Assembly (NCBI RefSeq): GCF_032586175.1
Contig: NZ_JAWHTE010000002.1
Location: forward strand, 62,001 to 126,000
DNA length: 64,000 nt
Reading direction: 5' to 3'
Source: Ovoidimarina sediminis
GTDB lineage: Bacteria > Pseudomonadota > Alphaproteobacteria > Rhodobacterales > Rhodobacteraceae
Of this stretch, positions 35,401 to 43,884 are shown piece by piece (the stretch's first letter is position 1; every line of letters begins with the position of its first letter). The position numbers and the translations under genes are program-made. The notes under the pieces were generated by a model. The model searched no databases and was not told the origin of the DNA. It worked only from the letters and a program-made list of their open reading frames with translations.

Positions 35401-36465
35401 TCAGGTGAAGAACCAGCGCCCCGCGATCCGGCGCGCATCGGGCGGGGCCACAAACCCCAGATCCACGCTGTGCCCAAGCTGCATCTTCGCCCCGGCCTCC
35501 GGTGCGCCCGCGGCGATCCGAAGATCGCTCTCGGCAGGGCCCGGGGCCAGCGTCAGCCCCGCGTCATCCGCCGCCCGCACAAGCGCGCTCACAAGCGCGC
35601 CCGCCCCGGCAAACTCCGCCGCCTCCGGCGCAAGCGACAGCGACAGGGGCCGCGACGCCGCTGCCGCCGGCACCTCGCCTCTCGCAAGGCACTGCGCGCA
35701 GTCCGGCGCGCCCTCTGCCGCGACGACACGCAGGGGCGCGTGATGCGACACCGCCGTCATCCCAAGCCGCCGCTGCCGCAAAAGCGCCTTCTGCGCCTCG
35801 GCATCCAGGTCGAGCGCAAGATCCACCCGTCCGCTGATCAGCGCCTCGAGCCGCGCGTCAGGCTTCCTGACATGCAGGATCTCAAGCCCGTCGAACCAGG
35901 CCCGCCCACGCCCCTCGACGCGCGCAAGCCTCAGCCCCGCCTCTCTCTCGGTCGTCACCGCCCGGAACGCCCCGGTGCCGGTAAGCCCGCTCTCCCCGGT
36001 CAGGATCGCATGGGCCGGATCGGCCAGTGCAAACGGAAAATCGGGATCCGGCCGGTCCAGCAGGAACCGAACCGCCGCGGCATCCCGCACCTCGATGCGC
36101 CGCACGCCGGCAACCCGGCCCTGAAGCACCGCCGCCACGTGATCCGCCGTCAGAGGAGTGCCGTCGTGAAACACCCGCTCCGCCAGCGCAAAACGCCAGG
36201 CCGCCCCGCCGTCCGAACCCTGCCACGCGCTCGCAAGCCCCGGGTGCAGCGCCCCGGTCGGGCCCAGCGCCGTCAGCGTCTCTCCCAGCGCATCGTTCAG
36301 GATCCCAGCCAGCACGCCGAAGCCCGGCACAGCCATCCGCAACACGCCGCCCGGCCGCGGCGCCGCATCCGCCGCAACGCCGCTCGCCGCCAGAAGCGAG
36401 GCCAGCGCACCCGAGCCGATAAGGCTCCGTCGGTCGATCCGGCGCAGGGGTGGCTTCCGGCTCAT
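35401..36465 (-). CDS. Orphan Tat-exported solute-binding protein (SBP family 5-like, short)
   Basis: The 354-residue protein has a twin-arginine signal (LRRIDRRSLIGSGALASLLA). The mature part resembles peptide/nickel-binding proteins (GGVLRMAVPGFG, LASAWQGSDGGAAWRFALAERVFHDGTPLTADHVAAVL, DARLEALISGRVDLALDLD). It is much shorter than the usual ~500 residues, lacking most of the second lobe. No permease or ATPase is near. It overlaps the prolyl aminopeptidase gene upstream by 4 bp, suggesting a shared peptide-related role. Confidence 0.75.
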   Translation of the reverse strand: MSRKPPLRRIDRRSLIGSGALASLLAASGVAADAAPRPGGVLRMAVPGFGVLAGILNDALGETLTALGPTGALHPGLASAWQGSDGGAAWRFALAERVFHDGTPLTADHVAAVLQGRVAGVRRIEVRDAAAVRFLLDRPDPDFPFALADPAHAILTGESGLTGTGAFRAVTTEREAGLRLARVEGRGRAWFDGLEILHVRKPDARLEALISGRVDLALDLDAEAQKALLRQRRLGMTAVSHHAPLRVVAAEGAPDCAQCLARGEVPAAAASRPLSLSLAPEAAEFAGAGALVSALVRAADDAGLTLAPGPAESDLRIAAGAPEAGAKMQLGHSVDLGFVAPPDARRIAGRWFFT

Positions 36466-37469
36466 GCCCGCGCCCCCCGGCCCTCGCCCAAGGGGCTCAG
36501 GTTGTGCCTCAGCGCATTCGTCGTCCGCACAAGCTGCGCACTGATTCCCGGCTCCGACAGCGCGTGCCCGGCCCGCGGCACGATCGCGAAACGCGATGCG
36601 GGCCAGGCCTCGTGCAGCTTCCAGGCCGAAACGGGCGGGCAGATCATGTCATAGCGCCCCTGCACGATCGTGCCGGGCACCTCGGCCAGAACACCGGCCC
36701 GCTTCAGGATCGCCCCGTCTTCCTCAAGAAACCCGCCATTGACGAAGTAGTGATTCTCGAGCCGCGCGAAGGCGCGCGCATATTCCGCCGGGCTCTCCCC
36801 CGCCGGTCCGTCGTTCGAAATCGAGGCCAGCGTGTTCTCCCAGTTCGCCCAGGACCGCGCGAACCGCGTCTCCTGCATCAGGTCGCCCGAGAACAGCCGC
36901 CTGTGATAGGCCCCGATCAGGTCGCCCCGCTCGTCCGCGGGCACCATCTCGGCGAAGCGCGCCCAGACGTCGGGCCAGAAACTCCCCGCTCCGCCGCCGT
37001 AGAACCAGTCAAGCTCCGCCTTCGTCATCAGGAAGACGCCGCGCAGGATCAGGTGTACCACCCGGTCGGGATGGCTCTGGGCATAGACAAGCCCCAGCGT
37101 CGCACCCCAGCTTCCGCCGAAGACAAGCCAGTTCTCGATCCCCAGAGTCTCGCGGATCTGCTCGATATCGCGCACGAGATGCCAGGTCGTGTTCGCCTCG
37201 ACGCTCGCATGGGGTCGCGACCGGCCACAACCCCGCTGGTCGAACAGAATCACCCGGTAATGCGCGGGGTCGAAATAGCGCCGCATCGCCGGGCTGCATC
37301 CGCCGCCGGGCCCGCCATGCAGGACGATCACGGGCACGCCTTCGGGATTGCCGCATTGTTCCACATAGATCCGGTGGCCATCGCCCACGTTCAGCATCCG
37401 CTGATCGTAGGGGTCGAGGGCGGGGTAAAGGAACTGACCCGCAGTTCTGGAGGCTGCCACCTTGTCCAT
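36462..37469 (-). CDS. pip: Prolyl aminopeptidase
   Basis: This alpha/beta-hydrolase peptidase (family S33) releases N-terminal proline. In 335 residues the oxyanion motif is HGGPGGGCSPAMRRYFDP, followed by FDQRGCGRSRPHA, the nucleophile elbow FGGSWGATLGL, the acid GRYDMICPP, and the histidine AGHALSE. The pattern is that of the bacterial proline iminopeptidase family throughout. It is divergent from ubiG, with 70 bp between, and coupled to the solute-binding gene downstream. Confidence 0.96.
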   Translation of the reverse strand: MDKVAASRTAGQFLYPALDPYDQRMLNVGDGHRIYVEQCGNPEGVPVIVLHGGPGGGCSPAMRRYFDPAHYRVILFDQRGCGRSRPHASVEANTTWHLVRDIEQIRETLGIENWLVFGGSWGATLGLVYAQSHPDRVVHLILRGVFLMTKAELDWFYGGGAGSFWPDVWARFAEMVPADERGDLIGAYHRRLFSGDLMQETRFARSWANWENTLASISNDGPAGESPAEYARAFARLENHYFVNGGFLEEDGAILKRAGVLAEVPGTIVQGRYDMICPPVSAWKLHEAWPASRFAIVPRAGHALSEPGISAQLVRTTNALRHNLSPLGEGRGARA

Positions 37470-37539
37470 CTTGGTCTATATAGCCCTGAACGCCCCCGCC
37501 TTCGAGAGCGAACCGCACACCGATTTTCCGGAGCCCTGA

Positions 37540-38286
37540 ATGCCTAGCCCTGCCACAACGGTCGATTCGGATGAAGTCGCGAAATTCGAACGCATGGCCC
37601 GCGACTGGTGGGATCCCGACGGCGATTTCCGCCCCCTGCACCGGATGAACCCCTGCCGGCTCGATTACGTCACCCGCCAGATCGCGGGGGAGTTCGGGCG
37701 TGATCTTTCATCGTCCCGTCCCTTCGCGGGGCTCGAGGTGCTCGATATCGGTTCGGGCGGCGGGCTGATGGCCGAACCGCTCGCGCGCCTCGGCGCCGCC
37801 GTGACGGGCGCCGACGCCGCACCCACCAATATCGAGGTGGCGGCGGCCCATGCCCGCCTCACGGGGCTGAAGATCGATTACCGTCACACCACCGCCGAGG
37901 CGCTGGCGGAAACCGGCGCCACGTTCGACGTAGTGCAGGCGCTCGAGATCATCGAACACGTGGCCGATCCTGCGGCCTTTCTCGCGGCGCTGCGCCGCCT
38001 GATCCGCCCGGGCGGCCTTCTTCTCCTCTCGACGCTCAACCGCACCGCGAAAGCCAGGGCGCTCGCGATCGTCGGCGCCGAATACATCCTCCGCTGGGTC
38101 CCGAAAGGCACCCATGACTGGGCGAAGTTCATCACGCCAGACGAGCTGTCGGGCCTTATGTCCGGTGCGGGCTTCACCCCGGTCGACCGGCAGGGCATGG
38201 TCTACAACCCCCTGACCGGCGACTGGGCGCTCTCCGACCGTGACCTGTCGGTTAACTACATCGCCGCCGCCCGCCCCGCCGCGTAA
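37540..38286 (+). CDS. ubiG: Ubiquinone biosynthesis O-methyltransferase UbiG
   Basis: UbiG performs both O-methylations of ubiquinone synthesis. The 248-residue SAM enzyme has the family start DEVAKFERMARDWWDPDGDFRPLHRMNPCRLDYV in short segments, motif I LEVLDIGSGGGLMAEPLARLGA, and the post-motif LEIIEHVADPAAFLAAL. The downstream helix EYILRWVPKGTHDWAKFI is typical of UbiG and is thought to contact the membrane. A repeat element follows the stop by 9 bp. Confidence 0.96.
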   Translation: MPSPATTVDSDEVAKFERMARDWWDPDGDFRPLHRMNPCRLDYVTRQIAGEFGRDLSSSRPFAGLEVLDIGSGGGLMAEPLARLGAAVTGADAAPTNIEVAAAHARLTGLKIDYRHTTAEALAETGATFDVVQALEIIEHVADPAAFLAALRRLIRPGGLLLLSTLNRTAKARALAIVGAEYILRWVPKGTHDWAKFITPDELSGLMSGAGFTPVDRQGMVYNPLTGDWALSDRDLSVNYIAAARPAA

Positions 38287-38295
38287 CCCGGCCCC

Positions 38296-38362
38296 TTCAT
38301 GTGGCCGTAAATATCCCGGGGGAGGCGCGCGGCACGCGCGGCGGGGGCAGCGCCCCCTCCCG
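38296..38362 (+). repeat. 3' repeat element, copy B (full form)
   Basis: TTCATGTGG, then AAATATCCCGGGGGAGG, then an inverted GCGCG-rich stem around GGCACG, then GGGGGCAGCGCCCCC (38343-38357). It begins 9 bp after the ubiG stop and ends at the stop of the convergent marR gene. The hairpins could terminate transcripts from both sides. Confidence 0.75.
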
Positions 38363-38812
38363 TCACGCCCCGCCACTCTCGTCGAAACCCTTCCGGATCT
38401 CGCGCAGGATCGGCAGCACGGCCCGCACCCGGTCCGCCCCGATATCCTCGACGACCTGCCCGATCACCGGTGCGATCGCGGCCAGCGCCGCCTCCCGCGC
38501 CCGGCGGCCCGATGGGCTGATCGACACGAGCTTCCGCCGCGCATCCTCCCAGTCCGGGCTGATATGGATATGCCCGGCCCATTCGAGCTTCGACAGCGTG
38601 TTGGTCATCGCCCCCCGGGTGACGTGAAAGCTGCGGGCCAGCTGGGCCGGCGTACGCTCGCCCCCTGCGCGGGCAAGGTGGTTCAGCACGGAAAAGTGCG
38701 ACAGTTCCATCCCCTTCGGCAACGCCTTCGACAGGCGTGCGCGCGCCAGCTGATCCGCCATGAGGATCTCGCTGAAAAGGGCAACCGCCAGCGAATCGTC
38801 CGTTTTCGACAT
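38363..38812 (-). CDS. MarR-family transcriptional regulator
   Basis: The 149-residue winged-helix protein has the MarR core: ELSHFSVLNHLARAGGERTPAQLARSFHVTRGAMTNTLSKLEWAGHI read in sections as recognition helix and wing, then ARRKLVSISPSGRRARE. MarR proteins are ligand- or redox-responsive repressors. It overlaps the amidohydrolase gene upstream by 1 bp, and the three genes grxC, amidohydrolase and marR form one leftward unit. The effector is unknown. Confidence 0.9.
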   Translation of the reverse strand: MSKTDDSLAVALFSEILMADQLARARLSKALPKGMELSHFSVLNHLARAGGERTPAQLARSFHVTRGAMTNTLSKLEWAGHIHISPDWEDARRKLVSISPSGRRAREAALAAIAPVIGQVVEDIGADRVRAVLPILREIRKGFDESGGA

Positions 38813-39642
38813 CAGGGTCCTTCGAATGGGCGCCCGTGCGACAACGACGGCACGCGGCGGCGCGACTGTCCCACAAGCCCCAGATCCAGATCAACCAGCG
38901 CGACACCGGGTCGCGCCCCCATGTCGGTCATGACCCGGCCCCACGGCGAGACCGCAAGGCTGTGGCCATGGGTCTCACGCGCCCGGCCCTGCGCCGCGGC
39001 GTGACGGCCGCACTGCGCCGGCGCCAGAACGAAGGCCCCGGTCTCGATCGCGCGCGCGGTCAGAAGCGGTTCCCAGTGATCCGGCCCGGTCCCGGGCGAG
39101 AAGGCGGCGGGCACGGTCAGGATCTGGGCCCCCGCCTCCGCAAGCCGCCGGTAGAGCGCGGGAAATCGCAGGTCGTAACAGATCGTCAGCCCCACCCGCA
39201 CCCCGTCGACCTCGGCCAGCACGGCACGATTCCCCGGCTGGAAGGCCGCCGATTCCCGGTAGGTCTCGGTCTCCGAGACATCGACATCGAACATGTGGAT
39301 CTTGTCGTAGCGCGCCGCGATCCGCCCATCCGGCCCGATCAGGAACGACCGGTTGACGAAGGGCACCGGCGCGTCCTCCGCCTTCAGCGCAAGCGACCCG
39401 ATCAGAAGCCAGATGCCGTGCGCCGCCGCCCGCTCCCGCAGCCCCGCAAGAGTGGGATCCTCCGCCTCGGTGGTCAGAACCTCCAACTGCCGCGTCCGGC
39501 TGGCGGACACGCAATTGGTCACCTCGGGCGTCAGGACGAACCGCGCGCCCTCCGTCGCGGCCTCGTCCACGCGCGCCCGCGTACCGGCGAGGTTCGCCAT
39601 CGGATCGTCGGAAGAGTTGAGTTGAACAAGGGCTGCCCGCAT
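38812..39642 (-). CDS. Carbon-nitrogen hydrolase (Nit/omega-amidase type)
   Basis: The start is ATG 39642 (MRAALVQLNSSDDP), 4 bp after the grxC stop. The nitrilase triad is visible in 276 residues: Glu in FVLTPEVTNCVS, Lys in ARYDKIHMFDVD, and Cys in LTICYDLRFPALYRRL. The sequence resembles Nit1-type proteins, which include deaminated-glutathione amidases and omega-amidases. The neighbouring glutaredoxin gene fits a glutathione-repair role, but this is inferred. Confidence 0.9.
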   Translation of the reverse strand: MRAALVQLNSSDDPMANLAGTRARVDEAATEGARFVLTPEVTNCVSASRTRQLEVLTTEAEDPTLAGLRERAAAHGIWLLIGSLALKAEDAPVPFVNRSFLIGPDGRIAARYDKIHMFDVDVSETETYRESAAFQPGNRAVLAEVDGVRVGLTICYDLRFPALYRRLAEAGAQILTVPAAFSPGTGPDHWEPLLTARAIETGAFVLAPAQCGRHAAAQGRARETHGHSLAVSPWGRVMTDMGARPGVALVDLDLGLVGQSRRRVPSLSHGRPFEGP

Positions 39643-39646
39643 GGGG

Positions 39647-39904
39647 TCAGCCTGCCAGCATCCCGTCCAGCTTGCCAGCCCGCTCAAGCGCGAACAGATC
39701 GTCGCACCCGCCTACATGGGTCTCGCCGAAGAAGATCTGCGGCACGCTGCTGCGCCCGTTCGCGCGCGCCATCATAGCCTGCCGCAGATCCGGGTCGCGG
39801 CTCACATCGATCTCCGAAAAGCTCACGCCCTTCGAGGTCAGAAGCCGCTTGGCGGCGTGGCAGAACCCGCAAAGGGGCGACGTGTAGATTTCGATGTTGC
39901 TCAT
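39647..39904 (-). CDS. grxC: Glutaredoxin 3
   Basis: The 85-residue dithiol glutaredoxin has the active site CGFC at residues 12-15, the cis-proline region SVPQIFFGETHVGG, and the glutathione-binding GGCDDLFALE. It reduces protein disulfides and mixed disulfides with glutathione. It is first in grxC-amidohydrolase-marR and lies 21 bp downstream of comF. Confidence 0.95.
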   Translation of the reverse strand: MSNIEIYTSPLCGFCHAAKRLLTSKGVSFSEIDVSRDPDLRQAMMARANGRSSVPQIFFGETHVGGCDDLFALERAGKLDGMLAG

Positions 39905-39925
39905 GGAACAGGGCCTTTCGAGCGC

Positions 39926-40654
39926 TCATATAACGTGTGACCCGCCCTTTACAACGCGCGCCAGTGCCAGAACCGAGACCTCGGACGCTCCCGCCCGGTA
40001 AAGAACGCGTGAAGCCTCGCCCAGTGTCGCGCCCGATGTCATCACATCGTCGACTAGAAGAACCGGACGGCCCCGGATCGCACCCGTCCTGCGGGCGTTC
40101 ATGGCCAGCGCCCCGGCCATGTTCGCACGACGCTCCTCCACAGTCATGCGCTCCTGCGCCCGGGTCCGCCGCGTGCGCAGCAGGGCGTCGGGGAGAACCT
40201 TCACGTCCCAGATCCGCGCAAGCGCGCCCGCCAGCGCCGCGGCCTGGTTGAACCGCCTGAGAAAAAGCCGCGTCCAGTGCAGCGGCACGGGCACAAGGCA
40301 CGTGCCCTCCGTCAGAAGCGGCAGCCCCCGCTCAGCCATCCAGCCCGCAGCGGGCCGAATCAGATCCATCCGGTCGCCGTGCTTCAACCCCAGCACCAGC
40401 CGCCGCGCCCCCTCGCGGTAATCCAGCGCGGCCCGTCCCCGCGCCCAGGGCGGATGGGTCACGAGGCAGGCGTCGCACAAGGCCCGCGCCCCCGCCGCCT
40501 CGCCCAGAAGCGGCTCCCCGCAGGCATCGCAGACAAGCCCCTCGATGAACGGGGTCTTCAGCCAGCACGGGCCGCAAAGCCCGTGAGGCGAATCCACAAG
40601 CTCTCCGCAGCCCACGCATTGATCGGGGTAGAGAAGCTTCAGAGCGTTTTGCAT
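39926..40654 (-). CDS. comF: ComF family protein (phosphoribosyltransferase-like)
   Basis: The 242-residue protein has an N-terminal zinc finger (CVGCGELVDSPHGLCGPCW, then CDACGE and CDACL) and a type-I phosphoribosyltransferase fold with the PRPP loop VLLVDDVMTSGATLGEA. ComF homologues act in DNA uptake in naturally competent bacteria, possibly on single-stranded DNA. The gene is also conserved where competence is unproven. It is divergent from the NDUFAF5-like gene, with 29 bp between. Confidence 0.92.
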   Translation of the reverse strand: MQNALKLLYPDQCVGCGELVDSPHGLCGPCWLKTPFIEGLVCDACGEPLLGEAAGARALCDACLVTHPPWARGRAALDYREGARRLVLGLKHGDRMDLIRPAAGWMAERGLPLLTEGTCLVPVPLHWTRLFLRRFNQAAALAGALARIWDVKVLPDALLRTRRTRAQERMTVEERRANMAGALAMNARRTGAIRGRPVLLVDDVMTSGATLGEASRVLYRAGASEVSVLALARVVKGGSHVI

Positions 40655-40683
40655 TCTCCGCCCCCCGCACTAGGGTCCGCGCC

Positions 40684-41550
40684 ATGACCAACGCCCCGCT
40701 CACCGACCGAAAGGCCCTCGACAGCCACCGCCGCCGCGCCCGCCGCGCGCAGGGGCAGGATGTCTTCCTGCACACCCGGGTCCGGGACGAGATCGAGGAA
40801 AGGCTCGCTGCGGTTAACAAAACGTTTACGGCGCCGGCCATCGTGACACCCTATCCCGATCTCTGGGAAGGCGCGCGGCCCGGCGCGCGCTGCATCCCCG
40901 ACACCGAACTCCTCGATCTCGCGCCCGGCGCGCATGATCTCGCGATCCATGCGCTCGCCCTCCACTGGGCCGACGATCCCGTGGGCCAGCTCATCCAGCT
41001 TCGCCGCGCGCTCCGCCCAGACGGGCTCTGCCTCGCCGCGCTGTTCGCCGGGCAGACGTTGCAGGAACTCCGCCGCGTGCTGGCAGAGGCCGAAACCGCC
41101 CTCCGCGGCGGCCTCTCCCCCCGAATCGCGCCGATGGGCGAGATCCGCGATCTGGGCGCGCTCCTTCAGCGGGCGGGCTTCGCGCTTCCCGTCGCCGATG
41201 CCGAAACCCTCACCGTCACCTATCGCGACCTGCCTCATCTCCTGCATGACCTGCGCGGGATGGGAGAGACGAACGCCCTGGCCGCCCGCGACCGGCGGCC
41301 CCTCAGCCGCGCCATTCTGGCCCATGCAACCGCGCTTTACGCCGAACACTTCCCGGCCCCCGGAGGCGGCATTACGGCGACGTTCGAAATCGTCTTTCTC
41401 ACCGGCTGGGCCCCCGACGACAGCCAACCCAAACCCCTCCGTCCCGGCAGCGCGGCACAACGGCTCGCCGACGCGCTCGGCACCGAGGAACGCAACACGG
41501 GCGATCCCGCCCGCCCCGATGCCCGCCCCGGTTCCAGCGCCGGTGATTGA
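40684..41550 (+). CDS. SAM methyltransferase-fold protein, NDUFAF5-like
   Basis: The 288-residue protein begins FHDRxAxxxHRxRA-like (DRKALDSHRRRARRAQGQDVFL) and contains DLAIHALALHWADDPVGQLIQLRRALRPDGLCLAALFAGQTLQELR in sections, followed by a C-terminal GWAPDDSQPKPLRPGSAAQRLADALG. This is the pattern of the BioC-related family that includes mitochondrial NDUFAF5, a complex I assembly factor hydroxylating an arginine of NDUFS7. SAM motif I is weak. It lies 63 bp before hemH. Confidence 0.82.
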   Translation: MTNAPLTDRKALDSHRRRARRAQGQDVFLHTRVRDEIEERLAAVNKTFTAPAIVTPYPDLWEGARPGARCIPDTELLDLAPGAHDLAIHALALHWADDPVGQLIQLRRALRPDGLCLAALFAGQTLQELRRVLAEAETALRGGLSPRIAPMGEIRDLGALLQRAGFALPVADAETLTVTYRDLPHLLHDLRGMGETNALAARDRRPLSRAILAHATALYAEHFPAPGGGITATFEIVFLTGWAPDDSQPKPLRPGSAAQRLADALGTEERNTGDPARPDARPGSSAGD

Positions 41551-41613
41551 CGCCGCATCCTATCCCTCTATGTAGACACCCACGTTTTCCACCCTTATTC
41601 CGCGAAGGCCGAT

Positions 41614-42693
41614 ATGTTCGACGCTGAAACGACGAAGCCCGTGACAGACACCGCCAAACACCTGCCCGCGGATCATCCGCCCCTGCCAAAGCGCCGCATC
41701 GGCATTCTCGTGGGCAATCTCGGCACGCCGGACAATTACGATTACTGGTCGATGCGCCGCTACCTGAACGAGTTTCTCTCCGATCGCCGCGTCATCGACT
41801 ACTCGCCCTGGATCTGGCAGCCGCTCCTGCAGGCCGTCATCCTGACGAAGCGTCCCTTCTCGTCCGGCGCGGCCTACAAGTCGATCTGGAACCACGACAA
41901 GGGCGAAAGCCCCCTGATGACGATCACCAAGGCGCAGACCGAGAAGATCCGCGCCGCGCTCACCGAACGCTACGGCGACGAGGTGACCGTCGATTTCTGC
42001 ATGCGCTACGGCAACCCGTCCACCAAGTCGAAGGTGCAGGAACTCACTGCCCAGGGCTGCCGCCAGATCCTGTTCTTCCCGCTCTACCCGCAATACGCGG
42101 GCGCGACGACGGCCACGGCGATCGACGAATTCTTCCGCTCGCTCCTGGATGAGAAATGGCAGCCCACGGTGCGCACCGTCCCCGCCTATTTCGACCGGCC
42201 GGCCTATATCGAGGCGCTCGCCCAGTCCGTCGAACGCGCCTATGCGGAGCTTGATGAACGCCCCGACGTGCTCGTCGCCTCCTATCACGGCGTGCCGAAG
42301 CGCTACCTGATGGAAGGCGATCCCTACCATTGCCAGTGCCAGAAAACCTCGCGCCTCCTGCGCGAACGCCTGGGCTGGCCGGAAACGGAAATCGTGACGA
42401 CGTTCCAGTCCCGCTTCGGGCCCGAAGAGTGGCTGAAGCCCTACACGGTCGAAGAGGTCGCGCGCCTCGCCGAGACAGGCAAGAAGAAGATCGCGGTCAT
42501 CGCGCCCGCCTTCTCGGCCGACTGCATCGAGACGCTGGAAGAGATCAACGAAGAGATCCGCGAAAGCTTCGAAGAGGCGGGCGGCGAAAGTTTCACCTAC
42601 ATTCCCTGCCTCAACGATGACGACGCCCACATCGCGGCGCTCGTCGAGGCGATCGAGGATAATCTCGTGGGCTGGGTCACCCCGGCCGCCTGA
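41614..42693 (+). CDS. hemH: Ferrochelatase
   Basis: HemH inserts Fe2+ into protoporphyrin IX, the last step of protohaem synthesis. The 359-residue protein has catalytic His225 in VASYHGVPKRYL and Glu306 in SADCIETLEEI, plus the substrate-lip region VGNLGTPDNYDYWSMRRYLNEFLSDRRVI in parts. The CHCQCQ-like cluster YHCQCQKT resembles the cysteine arrangement of [2Fe-2S] ferrochelatases in position. It competes with BchI/BchD (48.4-51.1 kb) for the same porphyrin. A bidirectional terminator follows. Confidence 0.97.
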   Translation: MFDAETTKPVTDTAKHLPADHPPLPKRRIGILVGNLGTPDNYDYWSMRRYLNEFLSDRRVIDYSPWIWQPLLQAVILTKRPFSSGAAYKSIWNHDKGESPLMTITKAQTEKIRAALTERYGDEVTVDFCMRYGNPSTKSKVQELTAQGCRQILFFPLYPQYAGATTATAIDEFFRSLLDEKWQPTVRTVPAYFDRPAYIEALAQSVERAYAELDERPDVLVASYHGVPKRYLMEGDPYHCQCQKTSRLLRERLGWPETEIVTTFQSRFGPEEWLKPYTVEEVARLAETGKKKIAVIAPAFSADCIETLEEINEEIRESFEEAGGESFTYIPCLNDDDAHIAALVEAIEDNLVGWVTPAA

Positions 42694-42720
42694 TCGCGGC
42701 ACCCCAAGTGTCGGCAAAGA

Positions 42721-42756
42721 AAAACGGGCGGTGGCATCAACCACCGCCCGTTTTTT
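42721..42756 (+). terminator. Strong bidirectional terminator after hemH
   Basis: AAAACGGGCGGTGG (42721-42734) pairs over 14 bp with CCACCGCCCGTTTT (42741-42754), loop CATCAA, flanked by A-rich sequence upstream and six T residues downstream. It serves hemH on the plus strand and the small protein gene ending at 42781 on the minus strand. Confidence 0.9.
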
Positions 42757-42780
42757 CATGTCAGTCCGGTTCGGACCCGA

Positions 42781-42963
42781 TCAGTTAGCCGCAACCGCGC
42801 CGATGATCAGAAGAAGCAGCATCGGAACGACGATGTCGCCGCCCGAGGATCCGCTGGCTTCCTCGACAATCACTTCCGGCTCCATCACCGGAGCGTCCAT
42901 GCTGCCCGCCGAAGCGGTGGTGGCAGCAGCGGCAAACGCGGCCGCAACAAAGATATTCTTCAT
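42781..42963 (-). CDS. Small exported membrane protein (60 aa), unknown function
   Basis: The protein has an N-terminal signal sequence (MKNIFVAAAFAAAATTASAG), a short acidic linker (EPEVIVEEASGSSGG), and a C-terminal hydrophobic helix (IVVPMLLLLIIGAVAA). A strong GGAGG precedes the ATG and a strong terminator follows, so it looks like a genuine single-gene unit. I recall similar small proteins in Rhodobacteraceae, but no function. After cleavage a ~40-residue single-span peptide would remain. Confidence 0.8.
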   Translation of the reverse strand: MKNIFVAAAFAAAATTASAGSMDAPVMEPEVIVEEASGSSGGDIVVPMLLLLIIGAVAAN

Positions 42964-43108
42964 GGATGTCCTCCATAGTTATCTACCGGCATACCCAGAG
43001 CAGACGCGTCAGCCGGCGTTACCGCACCTTGACCGCTGCTCTTTCCAGAACGCGGCTGAGTCGGCAATGGTTCCAATGATTTCGTGGTGCCGTGGCGCCA
43101 CATTGTCG

Positions 43109-43714
43109 TCAAATTAGCAACACCTGGGTGCCATTTTTCGTCAGGCTGAAAAGTTCGGCAATGTGCTCATTGTACAACCCGATACAGCCGTTCGACGACC
43201 GGCGCCCGATCTTGCGCGTGTCGTGCGTGCCGTGGATCCGGTAATAGGTCCAGGACAGGTACAGCGCATGGGTGCCAAGCGGATTGTCCGGCCCCGGCGG
43301 CACGTAATCGGGCCATTCGGGGTTGCGCTTCTTCATCGAGGGCGTCGGCCGCCAGTCGGGGCCCACGACCTTGCGCACGATCTTCGTCCGGCCCCGCCGC
43401 GTCAGGTCCTCGGTCATCGGCACGCTGGTGGGGTAAAGCTTGTAAACGCTCTCGTCCGCGCTCCAGAAATGCAGCGCGCGCGAAGAGATATCGACAAGCA
43501 CCGCCCCGTTCCTGAGGTTCGAGAAGTAAGGCTGCCAATCCTGTGCGCGAAATCCCGAAGCATTCCTCCGAACCGGGCCCATCGGGGCCCAGTCGGGTGC
43601 CACCTCGGCCTCGTATTCGGTGCTGTTCACCTGGGCGATCGCGGGGGTCGCAAGGCCGATCGCGGCGGTGCCCAGAAACGCCCGGCGGCTCAGCGCTGTC
43701 AGTTTCTTTTCCAT
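43109..43714 (-). CDS. Tat-exported L,D-transpeptidase (YkuD domain)
   Basis: The 201-residue protein has a twin-arginine signal (LSRRAFLGTAAIGLATPAIA) and a YkuD catalytic domain. The nucleophile is Cys177 in RRSSNGCIGLYNEH, with His161 in YYRIHGTHDTRKIG upstream. Such enzymes form 3-3 peptidoglycan crosslinks or attach lipoproteins. The usual GC(I/V)R arginine is Gly here, so activity should not be assumed. It is divergent from the CAP-domain lipoprotein gene. Confidence 0.92.
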   Translation of the reverse strand: MEKKLTALSRRAFLGTAAIGLATPAIAQVNSTEYEAEVAPDWAPMGPVRRNASGFRAQDWQPYFSNLRNGAVLVDISSRALHFWSADESVYKLYPTSVPMTEDLTRRGRTKIVRKVVGPDWRPTPSMKKRNPEWPDYVPPGPDNPLGTHALYLSWTYYRIHGTHDTRKIGRRSSNGCIGLYNEHIAELFSLTKNGTQVLLI

Positions 43715-43884
43715 GTCACATCCTTCAAAGGCTGCGGGTTCGGATCGCGGCGAAGTGTATCAAACAGCGTCGCGCCCGCAACGCCAACGCCAGACGACGC
43801 GCAAGGTTTCGCGCGCAGTGTTTGAAAGGGGCAACCGAACCGGCTAAGACCGGCGCTGAGGCAAGTTTTTCCAGAAGGCAATCG

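Noticed and set aside
37467..37482. TATATA (37477-37482) as a -10 box giving a leaderless pip transcript
   Set aside because: The spacing to the ATG fits a leaderless start, but no recognisable -35 is found on either strand.
42230..42370. hemH cysteine cluster (YHCQCQKT) as proof of a [2Fe-2S] ferrochelatase
   Set aside because: Too few cysteines are in the expected C-terminal spacing to claim the cluster; noted only as a resemblance.
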